A stretch of 64,000 bases of DNA from Tetracentron sinense (taxonomy: Eukaryota; Streptophyta; Magnoliopsida; Trochodendrales; Trochodendraceae): NCBI GenBank assembly GCA_015143295.1, contig CM026551.1:14309827-14373826 (forward strand), in the 5' to 3' direction. Of this stretch, positions 32,949 to 43,173 are shown piece by piece (position 1 is the stretch's first letter; each line of letters opens with the position of its first letter). The notes under the pieces are model-generated. The model was not told where the DNA came from. It searched no databases and saw nothing but the letters and a program-made list of their open reading frames with translations. The position numbers and the translations under genes were made by a program.

Positions 32949-33626
32949 ATCATTGTATGATCTAAATAAGTGCATAAGCATAAGCATCTCACAAGCACGT
33001 GGTCTCATAAGCATAAGCAACTCATAAGTATATTGTCTTCCAAGTCTAAGATTCTCACAAGTACACGAGTCAAGGTGATGGTATGATGTATATGCGCACA
33101 CGTTCTTCCACACTCTGATTATGTTATTGGATATGTTTCTGACTAAGTGCAGGTATATTATTATTATTGGTTGGATTTTATATACACTGAGTACCTTTGT
33201 ACTCAGCTGGACTTTGTCTTGGCAGGTTTAGAGCAGGAGTACACGGCGGAGCCGTGGGTTGAGGAAACATACGCAGATGAAGGAGGTGAAGGTGAGCCTT
33301 CTGAGGAGGGAGCCAGAGACTTGGGTGGCTACACCTCTTAGTTTTTATTTCATTTGATTGAGAGAGTTGTATTAGACTTGAGTAGATGTTGCTTAGTGGA
33401 CTTTTTTAGGTATGTATCAGACTCTTTGGTTTTAGAGTGAATTGTATATGTTTACCGTAGACTTTTGCTATTTGATTATAGTTTATATACCAGAATTTTA
33501 TTATCCTCATTTTTGGAGACTCGTGTTAGTGTGCCTTACATGTCATGGATTTTAAGCAGGTTAAGTAATGTGGCGATCCTAAAGTCCTATTTTAGCCTTG
33601 TGGGATTTTGGGGTCGTTACAGATAA

Positions 33627-34068
33627 TAGATTCCCTCTTCCATTAGGGGCCGTTATGGAAGGTTTTAATGAGCATGTCTCACTAATAACATAACACATGT
33701 CCTTGAATCCAACCATTGGATGTCAAGATAGGTCTCCCGAGGTACATTTGGCAAAAAATCGGTTCAATTAGACATTTATAGGTTATTCGACCAAAAATAG
33801 AAAGTTCAGTATACTAACAAAAGACGAATATGTTACCGAGAACGAAAGTAGAGGGGAGGGCAGTGTAATTTCAGAAACAAGAGGGGAGGTTTATGCAATT
33901 TTGCCAAACCTCGGGGGAGGTCAGTGTAATTTACCTTAAATAAAATTAAAAAATGGTAAAAAGCAAATTCTTATTTCTAAATTTCTTTTATTGATTAATT
34001 AGATCAATATCAATTTTTAAATCCGATTTGATCATACTTGATATCACCCCTTGGACCTGGGTTATGGT
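33627..34068. other. Upstream spacer of RPL27 copy 1
   Basis: AT-rich, no element recognised. GGGGAGG(T/G)C.GTGTAATTT words recur near 33853, 33885 and 33910. Confidence 0.35.
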
Positions 34069-34163
34069 TGGGCTTTTCAGTGCTGGGCCATAGCTGTCAG
34101 CCCAGCCCAGCCCGGCCCATTGACAACCCTAATTCTGAACAATAAAATAGGGCTAAAACCCTA
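34069..34163 (+). promoter_or_regulatory. Ribosomal-protein promoter: site II cluster and telo-box
   Basis: Five site II motifs (TGGGCY or its complement) fall within 51 bp: TGGGCT 34069-34074, TGGGCC 34084-34089, AGCCCA 34099-34104 and 34104-34109, GGCCCA 34114-34119. A telo-box AAACCCTA is at 34156-34163. This arrangement is the established signature of plant ribosomal-protein and growth-related promoters, bound by TCP-type and telomere-repeat-binding-like factors. The start codon follows 80 bp later. Confidence 0.85.
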
Positions 34164-34242
34164 GATCTCATCTTCTCACGCAGAGACGGAGAGAGACGCC
34201 GAAGAGAGTTGGAGAAGAAACGCAAACAAAGCAACAGCGAAA

Positions 34243-34650
34243 ATGGTGAAATTTCTGAAACCAAATAAAGCCGTAATCGTTCTTCAAGGCCGTTTCGCCG
34301 GAAGAAAGGCTGTGATCGTGCGATCTTTCGACGACGGAACGCGTGATCGACCCTACGGCCACTGCTTGGTCGCCGGGATCGGAAAGTACCCGAAGAAGGT
34401 GATTCGCAAGGATTCCGCGAAGAAGACTGCGAAGAAATCCCGGGTTAAGGCTTTCATCAAGCTCGTCAACTACAGCCACATTATGCCTACTCGTTACACC
34501 CTCGACGTCGATCTCAAGGACGTTGTCACCGTCGATGCGCTTCAATCTCGCGATAAGAAGGTTACTGCTGCCAAAGAGACCAAAGCGAGGTTTGAGGAGC
34601 GATTCAAGACCGGGAAGAACAGGTGGTTTTTCTCCAAGCTCAGGTTCTAA
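34243..34650 (+). CDS. RPL27: 60S ribosomal protein L27 (eL27), copy 1
   Basis: A complete 135-residue protein of the cytosolic large ribosomal subunit, intronless in the coding part as is usual for plant RPL27. The N-terminal [20 protein letters not shown] carries the KOW-type fold (residues about 5-40) that opens the family. [20 protein letters not shown] (about 53-72) is the basic rRNA-binding part, and the family C-terminus [14 protein letters not shown] is intact. Length and both ends match the family. The promoter has site II and telo-box elements. The mRNA leader is about 80 nt and purine-rich. A second copy in opposite orientation, 15.3 kb away, differs at two residues (Asp/Glu at 35, Val/Leu at 97). 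The open frame on the opposite strand is a shadow of the GC-rich codons. Confidence 0.98.
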   Translation: MVKFLKPNKAVIVLQGRFAGRKAVIVRSFDDGTRDRPYGHCLVAGIGKYPKKVIRKDSAKKTAKKSRVKAFIKLVNYSHIMPTRYTLDVDLKDVVTVDALQSRDKKVTAAKETKARFEERFKTGKNRWFFSKLRF

Positions 34651-35940
34651 GGGATTTGTTTTTTCTCTTAGTTTATTTGTTTTTTTATCTGAAAGTAGAG
34701 ATTTTGAGGTCTTTTATAGGAACCCCTTCTATGAATTGAGATGTTGATGGAAGGAAATGATGGATTTTTGTTTTGTTTACTAAGGAAAGATAAGCTCATT
34801 TGGATTTCTCTACCTTTAGGTAAGGTAAATTGAGTTTATTTTTATGTTTCTCTTACTGCATTTCTTGGTATTTGAGATTTAGAATTGTGTTATGTGAACC
34901 CTTTTTATGAATTGAGATTTGGGATTATAAATATATGATTTAGATTTAGATGATTTGAAGTGGGTTTGTTTTGGTTTTTGTTGTTCTCAATGCGTTTCCC
35001 AAAAATGGAGATCTCAAGGTTTGTTTGGTGAAGCATTTTACGGATAGAGATGGGGCTAGAAGGATATGATTTACTGTATATTTTCGGTCTCTTTAGCTTT
35101 AGACAATATTAATTGGGTTTTGATTACTATTTCAATTAGTTCCTAATTTATTTGTGTTCGGATGTGAGATTGATTAAATGAATCATATACTTTGTTGGTG
35201 TGCTTCTCCAATTTTGATTTCCATTTTGATGTGTGTTAGGGTTTTTTAAAACTTATATGGATTTGTTTTATAGACTGGATTATTGTTTTCAACTGCAATG
35301 CACAGGACAGCAGTGAACTGTAAATATTTGGTTTTATAGAAGATGTCATTTGTCTATGTCCTTTTCATAATCTTTTTATCAAATTAATTTGGTTTTAGAA
35401 ATATTAAGAAATTCCCTGTCTATTAGTTCTTGAAGGTGTATCAGTTCAAAGACCACCAATAACTGTGGTGTGCTTCACAAATTTCCTGGCAAAGCTGCCT
35501 GTGCTTCAGATTTATAGTTACCCCTAGTATTGACTAGTGAGGCAGAACACTTGGATTCTGTAAGGGTTTCTATAGAGTTTTAGAAAATCTAACAGTAAGA
35601 GAATTGTAAAATATGCAACTTATTGTAAGAAAGATTTAAATTGAGGTTAGTTATCGCACCTCTTGGTGGAGAATCATTTTAAACCGGATGTAGACACACA
35701 TTCTCCCTATCACATTTTTGGATTTCGCTAGCCCTGCTTCCTCTTCTATTTTAAACAAACACAAAATCGCAACAAAACCAACTATGTCAGCATAGCTGAT
35801 AATCACACAACCCAGCTAGGGCCACAAATGTAGCTAAGGAGTGCGCCTGCAGAGTCATTTCCATCGGGACGTACTGTAACTGAATATTTACATCAGTACC
35901 ACCGGTTCAACATATAATATAAAATTATATCTGCTACAAG
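34651..35940. other. 3' flank of RPL27 copy 1
   Basis: T-rich 3' untranslated and intergenic DNA; no second gene seen. Short AGAAGATG and GGTTTT words recur but no element could be delimited. A run of nine G residues at about 35960 marks the start of the LINE-derived region. Confidence 0.4.
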
Positions 35941-35989
35941 ACTCATAATTACCCCCCGCCGGGGGGGGGTGGTGTCTTGATCACTAGTA

Positions 35990-38770
35990 ATATATTACAC
36001 CATATTCTTCGAGTCTGAAAGAAAAATGGCTGGGTATAGTTTCTGAGTAGCTACCACCTGCAGCCCCAACCTTATGAGATATCCCTCCACTACTGATCGA
36101 TGCACCCCTCCCCCCCCCTCGGTAATGAAAACATTCTTCCTATCTGATTTAAAACATCTTGCACCAAGACACGAGGTCATTTTATTGACAGCACCATCAA
36201 CCTGAATTAGCAAGAACCTGTGCACTCTTTCTACTCCACCCAGCTGGTTTATGTACCCTCCATTTCTTGCTGAATCCCGACCCCTGTTATCTGTCCTATC
36301 AGATGCTGAATCTGACATTGGTTCCACCCTACATGCATTCCATCTTGTAATAGTGCTAAGGCCATCGAACCAAGCAGAAATCTCATGAAGAATTCTATCT
36401 ATATTGAAACCGCATTTATTAAAAATTTAAAACACACTCATCCATGGCTTTCTGGATTCCCCACAAGCTGAGCACCCAGCACAACATCATAGGTGGTCTA
36501 TTGTTAGATGGCCTACATTTCTTGCATCTCTCTGTGGCCATCCAGGAGGGTCTCCTCCAGGCATAAACCACTCTCCCAAAGACTTAAAAGGGAGATCGGG
36601 TTGAAGGAACAGGGGTGCATAGGGGCCAAAGTTTTTTGACTAATACACTTTGTGTTTCCTTCTTGCTAGCATTTTTCCTATGTTTTAAGTTCTCTTTGAC
36701 TGGTAAGGAATCCAACAGACACCGCCATAAAAGACCTTGTACTTTGGAGGGAGCTGACAGGACCATAATCTGTTCCGGAAAGCTTTTGGGAGCATACCCT
36801 CACTATCTCAACTTATTCTTTCCACTACTGTTATCAGATTCTTGACTACTGTTCATTATCGCTCTACACGTTGATCTAATATTAAAAACACCTTTAGTAT
36901 TTCACTTCAAAATTACCTTATGTTCCATCATATTGAAAGGAATAGGTATACTTACAATAGCCATAACAATCTCTCTTGGAAACACCACGATGAGACGATG
37001 TTGGTTCCAACATTGATGATCCATTACACAGAGCAAACGAATGAACCCAATTATCGTCTCAAATATTTATTTATCCGCAGAACCCACAACTAAACACATT
37101 CCATCCAACACAAGTCATTTACTTTTAAGAATGCTTTTCTAGCCCCAAAAGTCTCCTTCTTTTGGCTCTATCTCCCTTATATCTGACTTAGGAAAATACT
37201 TTGCCTTTCCTACCAAATACCACAATGATTTTATCTGTGTTAAATTGACCCACAACTAATTTCCAAAATTGTTTCGCTAAAGAGGGCCAAAGTCATATTT
37301 TCCATACCTCTGAAACCCACCATCAAGTTTGGATGTAGTACATATATTGATTGTCCCACCTTACCCATTTTATGGTTTTACCATTTTGTTTTATACCCCA
37401 CCAAAATCTCTTTGGTAGGAGTCAATACTTTTGCAGATAGCCTGTGAAATTATAAAAAGCTGGACATGGCATAAGTTGGGATAGCAGAGGAGACCCGCCT
37501 TAATGAGCACTGTTTTGCCTGCTCTAGACAAAGTCTTGCCCTTCCATTGAGTCACTTTTGAATCTTTGACTGAAACCTTGAATGAAAGAAAATAAGTCAC
37601 TTTTGCTTTGTCCAAAAGTCATAGAAGGCCCCAATTATTTCCCAACAATACTGGATTTCGAGACTCCTAGAATTCTTGCAAGCACCCTAGCATAGTGTCT
37701 ACGAGTATTATCGACAATACATCTCTAGTGTTTCTTTAATATTATCGACATCATACAGAGAGGCTCTATTAAAAATGAAACAATCAGCGGCAAATAAAAG
37801 GTTATATATTCTAAGATACCCCCTCTAGCAATAACTTATCCCTTGGATGCCACCCGCCTCTTTCATTTAGTTTAAGCAAACATGACAGCCTCTGCACACT
37901 GAATGAGGAGATGCGAGGAGAGGGGGTCTCCCTGCCTTGGTCCCCTACTAGGCTTGATATCACCAGTTGGGATTTCATTAATGAGAATTGAGTAGTAGAC
38001 TAGAGATACGTTGGCTAATAATTTGAATCCAGGGTTGACTAAATCTCAATTGCTCTATAATAGTTGCCTTAGTCCCCTACTAGGCTTGATATCACCAGTT
38101 GGGATTTCATTAATGAGAATTGAGTAGGAGTTTAGAGATACATTGGTTAATAATTTGAATCCAGGGCTGACTAAATTTCATCTGCTCTATCATAGTTAGC
38201 AAAAATGTCCACACTATTCGTTCATAATCTTGGGTCATATCTAATTTGATTCCCATAAATTTTGTGGAACCCCGATCTCTTTTATGATAATGAAGTACTT
38301 CGTGGGCTACAGAGTAAAATTAGATATAATTTCCTGTCGAATGTTCCAAGAGTTTGACCATTACAGTTTTTAAGACTTAAATTCTGTTACTTTGATGTCT
38401 TTGAACTGCAGTAGCGTGAAAGAACTTGGTATTTCAATCACCCCACTTCAACCATTTATTAGGGATTTCTTGGCCAGAAAGTTTCCTTTCTGCTGCCACT
38501 TCTCTTACTGGTTTTGGACTTGGGTTATCTCCACTCAATATTCAGTCTGAAATTTTGGAAATCTGAACTGATATCGAATTTTTCCATAGCAACCCCAAAC
38601 CATATGATATCAGGCTGGTGAAGGTGACAATAAATCATTCATGTTATGTTCCGAACTGTCAGAAGCTGACCTATCCCCTGACAGTTCCAACTCAAGATTT
38701 TCATTGCACCTGAGGTTCTGTTTTGGAGAGCCACCTCAACCCCATCTATCTGATCATTCTCTAAAGCAAC
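35990..38770 (-). mobile_element. Degraded L1-type LINE (RT, zinc finger and RNase H remains)
   Basis: Read on the minus strand, pieces occur in the right order. A reverse transcriptase piece at about 37880-37985 has GDIKPSRGPRQGDPLSSHLL (core RQGDPLS). The RT C-terminal part at 37391-37615 has VTQWKGKTLSRAGKTVLIKA. A zf-RVT-like piece at 36584-36766 has SKVQGLLWRCLLDSLPVKEN. A plant-LINE RNase H piece at 35995-36327 has LLIQVDGAV and, later, GYLIRLGLQVVATQKLYPA and FLSDSKN. Stops and frameshifts separate the pieces, so it is dead. The 5' end is not resolved and no clear A tail or target duplication was found. Confidence 0.85.
37937..38195. repeat. 130-bp tandem duplication inside the LINE
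   Basis: The segment from CCTTGGTCCCCTACTAGGC to TCTATAATAGTT is repeated directly from about 38067 with roughly a dozen differences. It includes the RQGDPLS-coding surroundings, so it arose within the LINE after or during its decay. Confidence 0.85.
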
Positions 38771-39375
38771 TGAAGAAAAAAATTAACAAAGTACAAAAGA
38801 AAGAATCATGAGCCTACCACTTTAGGGGTGATTAAGGGTGGGGGTCATATTTTTTGTTACCCTAGCTTACAATGTTTGTACCAAGAAAAGGTAGTAATAC
38901 CTGCAAAAGTGGATCTATGCAGCAGACTTGCCAACTTACACTGCAAGGCAAGGAATTAGAGGTATGTCTCGAATGTAGTGTGGAACACAAGACTTTCTTT
39001 GGAAAACCAAATGAATCATGAACCTCTTTAAGTCTCAACCATGTTATTTTCCTGATAACAAGTTGCTAGTGTATGTACATTTGAAAAAGGGCTATCTCCC
39101 ATATCCCTCCCATGGCTACCCAAACCTAGGCCGAGGCTGCTGGCTCATGCATTTGTTCGTAGATGTGATCCATCATCCTTCACCCAGGTCCTTCCGCGGG
39201 TCTCGACCTATACTGCCAAGAAGTGATCATCATCCAGATTCCAGGTATAGGTCAGGGTAAGATACTTCAAAACCCTGATTTTTTTTTCATTACAATTCAT
39301 CAGTGGAAATCTCAGACACAAAGGAGATCCAACCGATACCATTGGTGCCTGCCCCTAATTCTTGGCCTTGTCGTG
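38771..39375. other. Unassigned spacer
   Basis: No gene recognised. An 80-codon frame at 39018-39260 has a few tryptophan/proline-rich residues but no family I know. Confidence 0.3.
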
Positions 39376-40254
39376 GCAAGGTTTGAAGTCACCGAAATTT
39401 TACCAAATAAGCAAAACCAAAATCTTGGTGATACTTTTTTTACTTGACTAAATCGAAATAAAAATCCAAAATTAACCTAGAAATCCTGAAAAAATTTGAC
39501 TTTTTATTTATAATTTTTCAGGAGTATTTTTAGAATTTTATATATTTTAAAGTATATAGTATATATTATAATATACTCTAATTATATACTTTACACATAT
39601 TGTTCGTAGCTTATACATTAACATAATATAATTTATACATTATATTGAGCATACAATGAGTTTATGTGTTGTAAATTATAATGCATGTTTACAAAAAAAT
39701 TTCAAGCTCTCCCGGAGGCCCCTCCATTGTTTCAGAAGCCGTGGATTGTTGTAACGCCATAATGTTTGGCAATAGATCAGGGTGGCAAGACCTGAAATTT
39801 GCTCTAGATGCCGAAATCCGTTAAACTTATACACCAACCAAAAAATGCCAAACCAGGATTTTTCACTTGAACCTGTTTTTATTTTATTTTAGAGATGACC
39901 AATGAAGGGCACCGCCGATATATCGGCAGTTCTGGGAAATGTAGGGAAATTTTGGTGTTAAGAAGCTCTGGGCTTGGTTTTAAGCTTCCTTAGTATAATT
40001 GATGCGTTCCATAAAAAAAAAATTATTATTTTAAATTAAAACTAAAATGTCACAAAATTCCAAGAAATTTAAAAACAACATAAATTTTTTTGGTATATTT
40101 CGTTAAATATTGATTTTGTATAAAAATGAATTTAAAAAATAAATCAACAAGATTTCGGCCGAAAATTTGAAATTTAGGCCGAAATCTTGCAGAGTATACT
40201 AGACATCTCGGTTTCGGTGGGGGGTACAGCGAGACTGAAATTTCATACCTTATG
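39376..40254. repeat. Probable old DNA element with TTTCGG-type inverted ends
   Basis: The left end AAGGTTTGAAGTCACCGAAATT is loosely inverted relative to the right end GAGACTGAAATTTCATACCTT. Between lie CCGAAATC, GGCCGAAAATTTG and ATTTTGGTG words. Related sequence is at 4262-4620. No target duplication was resolved. Confidence 0.4.
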
Positions 40255-40708
40255 TAGTTATGTAGTAATGACCGGCAGGGTGTTTAGTTCATGGACCTCA
40301 ATGCCTAAATAAATAGGTTGTAACCGTTACTATATCCCAATATTCAGGGCAATTGTCAAAAAATCTCCTACACAGTTGTTAATTAATTAATGCATTTAAA
40401 CGCATGTAACTCAACACCCATCTCTATCTCTTCTCTGTAACTCCACCCTTAAACCTATTAGAGAATATAGATGAGTATTGTAATAAGGTGAATGAGATAC
40501 ATTACATCATCAAGTGTATCTCATCACAATATTAGATTAGCAACAATCAAGAGTAGATTAGATTTTATTAGGTATGATTAGATTAGGTTGATTTACTTTC
40601 CATAAAAGTCCATCTTGTTAAATCTAAATAAACCCTATTTAGGGTTGTAAATCATCCCATCTATTCTATTTAATAGAATCCATTTTCTATCAAAACCTTC
40701 TTCCATTC
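40255..40708 (+). promoter_or_regulatory. Upstream region of the C2-domain gene
   Basis: AT-rich flank. AAATAAACCC (about 40625) or CCATAAAAG (about 40600) could serve as TATA element; neither is decisive. The phrases GAGATACATTACATCATCAA and GTATCTCATCACAAT are loosely inverted. Confidence 0.3.
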
Positions 40709-41386
40709 ATGGAACCCGAAAAGTTTAACAAGTTCCATCTCATCGAAGTAAACTTGATCTCAGCTCAAGAACTCAAAAAAGTGGGGATGGGCACAAAGAT
40801 GCAAACCTACGCGGTCACTTGGATCGATCCAGAAAGCAAGCTTACATCAAGAATTGATACAATTGGGCATGAGAACCCAACATGGAATGATAAGTTTGTT
40901 TTTGCGATCAACGGAGAGACTCTCGGCAACATGAACTCTGCACTAGTAATAGAGATCTACTGTGTTCGATATTTTTGTATGGATAAACTGGTCGGGACTG
41001 TACGTATATTACTGGATAACTTGATCGGTGGTAGTAATCGTTATTACGAAGGGATTCGAGGAACTTTCATGGCATTTCAAGTCCGTCGTCCCTCGGGGGA
41101 GCCTCAAGGGATTTTGAACATTGGAGTGATAATATTAGATGGGGTATCTCACAAAGTGATGAATGAGATTGTGGGGTTGAAGTCACCTATTGGTTATAGA
41201 GAACTGATGGGAAGAACAAATGACGTTGCTAAGAAAGGAGGCTGCTTTCCAAAGATAGGTTTTTTCATGAGAGGTTTTTTTTGCAGGTTTATTCCAGTAA
41301 AGAGGTTGCCAAGGAAGATTCATCAATGGCCTTATGAAATATTAAGAGAAGGTAAGCCTCAAATGCTGATTAGCTTTTACTCGTGA
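40709..41386 (+). CDS. Plant C2-domain protein (SRC2-like), single exon
   Basis: A 225-residue protein with one N-terminal C2 domain, about residues 8-125. The plant C2 pattern is visible: FHLIEVNLISAQELKKVG (strand 1-2), KMQTYAVTWIDPESKLTS, the NPTWNDKFVF signature at 54-63, DKLVGTVRILLDNLIG, then FQVRRPSGEPQGILNIGVII. This layout matches the SRC2/BAP-like small C2 proteins that bind membranes or phospholipids. The C-terminal 80 residues are basic and hydrophobic (FFMRGFFCRFIPVKRLPRKI) and not recognised. Several acidic calcium ligands of canonical C2 domains are not evident, so calcium binding is uncertain. The ATG follows a 5' AT-rich leader. A 1.5-kb MULE sits 260 bp after the stop, possibly in the 3' untranslated region. 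Confidence 0.85.
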   Translation: MEPEKFNKFHLIEVNLISAQELKKVGMGTKMQTYAVTWIDPESKLTSRIDTIGHENPTWNDKFVFAINGETLGNMNSALVIEIYCVRYFCMDKLVGTVRILLDNLIGGSNRYYEGIRGTFMAFQVRRPSGEPQGILNIGVIILDGVSHKVMNEIVGLKSPIGYRELMGRTNDVAKKGGCFPKIGFFMRGFFCRFIPVKRLPRKIHQWPYEILREGKPQMLISFYS

Positions 41387-42078
41387 TTTTTATAATCTTT
41401 TCTTTCTGAAATCTTAGTTCAAGATTTGTAGTAGAAGAAAGAGGGGACTGGGGAGGTTGAACATCTAGGGTTGATTTCTTTCTTGTCTATCTATTGAATT
41501 CTAGATTAAAAAACAGGAGCTAAAGTGTTTGTGTAATGGTTTTCTATTGGAGGCCTTTGCCACTAATGTATTTGAGTTGTATCAATGGCTGCCAAAAAAA
41601 TTATTGTGTGATAAATGGGCCAGCTCAATCCATAGCAATGAAAGAAGGGGAATGCTAGCCCCAATTTCCATACTTTCTCACTTTCGTTGGGAATCCGACA
41701 CGTCAAGTTACTTTTCCCGGCTGCTTTTGCAGCCGGTTAAAGCTTTCATCATCTATATTTTAGAAAACTCCCTCATTAGTTTTGTATTTTATAAAAACTC
41801 TCAATCACATTTAAGACGCATAGAACACGGACCGAACATTTTTCCTATCTTTTGTACTGTCTCCTGTTCTCTATCTCTCTCGTTCTCTCTCCCCTAGCTA
41901 ACTACCACGGCAGAGATCAAATCACAGCCCTTGAAAAAAAAATTGTGTAAAGTTAGTAAAGTGACTAAGTGTAGTCCTTGAAAAAAAAAAAAACCTTTTG
42001 GGACACCTCCAAAGTTCTATCCATCCAGGGCTCACCATGAAGCAAGATTACTGTACCCAACCCCAAATGATGGACATG

Positions 42079-42440
42079 GGTTAAGCAATCCGATCTTGTG
42101 TTTTAGAAAAAATAAAATAAAAAAATCTTGACTTTAATTTAATTAAGCTTAATCAGGGTTAAATGAGTGTCACGAGAAGACAATGGTTAAGTCACCGGAC
42201 CCCAAGTTGGTTAAGCAATCCGAACTTGGGTTTTAGAAAAAACATATCTTAACTTTAATTTAGTTAAGCTTAACCAGGGTTAAATGAGTGACACAAGGAG
42301 AAAACGGTTAAGTCATCGGACCCCAAGTTGGTTAAGCAATCCAACCTTGGGTTTTTGAAGAAAAAAAAAACAAAAATCTTAACTTTAATTTAGTTAAGTT
42401 TAACCAAGTTTAAATGAGTATTAAAAAAGCACAAGGACTT
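42079..42440 (+). repeat. Three ~121-130-bp tandem units inside the MULE
   Basis: Units start at 42079, 42209 and 42330 with GGTTAAGCAATCCGATCTTG. Each contains TTAACTTTAATTTAGTTAAG and GGTTAAATGAGT, and the first two end GGACCCCAAGTT before the next unit. Differences are scattered, plus A-run length changes. Confidence 0.9.
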
Positions 42441-42553
42441 TACGGTGACTTAAGTAGCGGACTCCAGGTCCTATAATCACTGCGTAAGCAGTGTACACAG
42501 TGGTGACGTAACCTCAACCCAACCCCATCCGCAACCCCAACTCCAAAAAGGAA

Positions 42554-42921
42554 AGGCACAGGATTCTCTTGAGTTCAACTCGAGAGAATCTCTCGAGTTC
42601 AAACCACTAGAGGTCACCACGTGTCTCCTTTGACACCCCTTAACCATGGGTAAGGTTCACCCATCCCTAGGGTTCACCCATCCATCCTTGGTTTTTTTTT
42701 TTGTATATAGTAATTATTATTTTTTAAATAAAAAGAACTATTTTTAGAGTTTTTTTAATATTAAAAAATGTTTTAATTTTAAAAAAAAGAATTAATATTT
42801 AAAAAAAACCAAGGGTGGATGGATGAACCCTAGGGGTAGGTGAACCTCGCCCATGTTAATGGGTGTCAAAAAAGACACGTGGCAACCTCTAGGGGTTCGA
42901 ACTCGAGAGGACCCTGAGCCT
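42554..42921. mobile_element. MULE MITE (family M3) nested in the MULE
   Basis: Inverted arms begin AGGCACAGGATTCTCTTGAG at the left and, read inward from the right, AGGCTCAGGGTCCTCTCGAG. They share GGTTCACCCATCC and CCTTGGTTTTT. The left arm contains an extra ~24-bp duplication (TCTCGAGTTCAA twice). Flanking 9-mers AAAAAGGAA and AAATGAAAA match at six of nine. Confidence 0.75.
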
Positions 42922-43173
42922 AAATGAAAATATATATAGGGACGTTGACCTATGGGTGCAATTAAACTCCCTCTGTCGTGGTACTCTATGCGTCTTAAAT
43001 GTAATTGAAAGTTTTTATAAAATACAAACTAATGAGGGAGTTTTCTAAAATATAGATGATGAAAGAAGCTTTAACCGGCTGCAAAAGCAGCCGGGAAAAG
43101 CAACTTGACGTGTCAGATTCTTAGGGAAAGTGAGGAAGTATGGAAAGTGGGGCTAGCATTCCCCATGAAAGAA

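Larger units (their letters stand above)
31149..33621 (+). mobile_element. 2.47-kb solo LTR of a Gypsy-type retrotransposon (LTR-B)
   Basis: It begins TGTAGAGACCCCGAATC and ends GATTTTGGGGTCGTTACA, so the ends are inverted (TGTA...TACA, GACCCCGAAT/ATTTTGGGGTC). The flanking 5-mers GGTAA (31144-31148) and GATAA (33622-33626) match at four of five, an aged target duplication. No internal domain remains. TATAAATA is at 31909-31916. The block AAGTTGAATCGTCAAAATCC...CGAGTCAAAAGTTATGGCC (31567-31610) is shared with LTR-A. The element carries a palindrome array upstream of TATA and a 50-bp tandem repeat further in. A 64-codon frame at 33147-33341 lies wholly inside the LTR and is not a gene. Confidence 0.9.
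41647..43164. mobile_element. Long-TIR Mutator-like element (non-autonomous)
   Basis: A 1518-bp element lies between perfect 9-bp target-site duplications ATGAAAGAA (41638-41646 and 43165-43173). Its terminal inverted repeats are about 180 bp each (41647-41826, 42985-43164), starting GGGGAATGCTAGCCCC and about 90 percent alike by eye. They share CCCGGCTGCTTTTGCAGCCGG, itself a palindrome. Long TIRs plus a 9-bp duplication define MULEs. There is no transposase. The interior is a CT-rich stretch, a three-unit tandem array (42079-42440) and an inserted MITE (42554-42921). Confidence 0.95.

Noticed and set aside
33147..33341. 64-codon frame with acidic C-terminus
   Set aside because: It lies inside LTR-B with no start context or family match.
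34168..34545. 125-codon minus-strand frame opposite RPL27 copy 1
   Set aside because: It is the antisense shadow of GC-rich RPL27 codons. The matching frame opposite copy 2 is open for the same reason, and both proteins simply mirror the conserved sense codons.
41529..41897. 122-codon frame after the C2 gene
   Set aside because: It crosses from host DNA into the left TIR of the MULE at 41647, so it cannot be an old gene.
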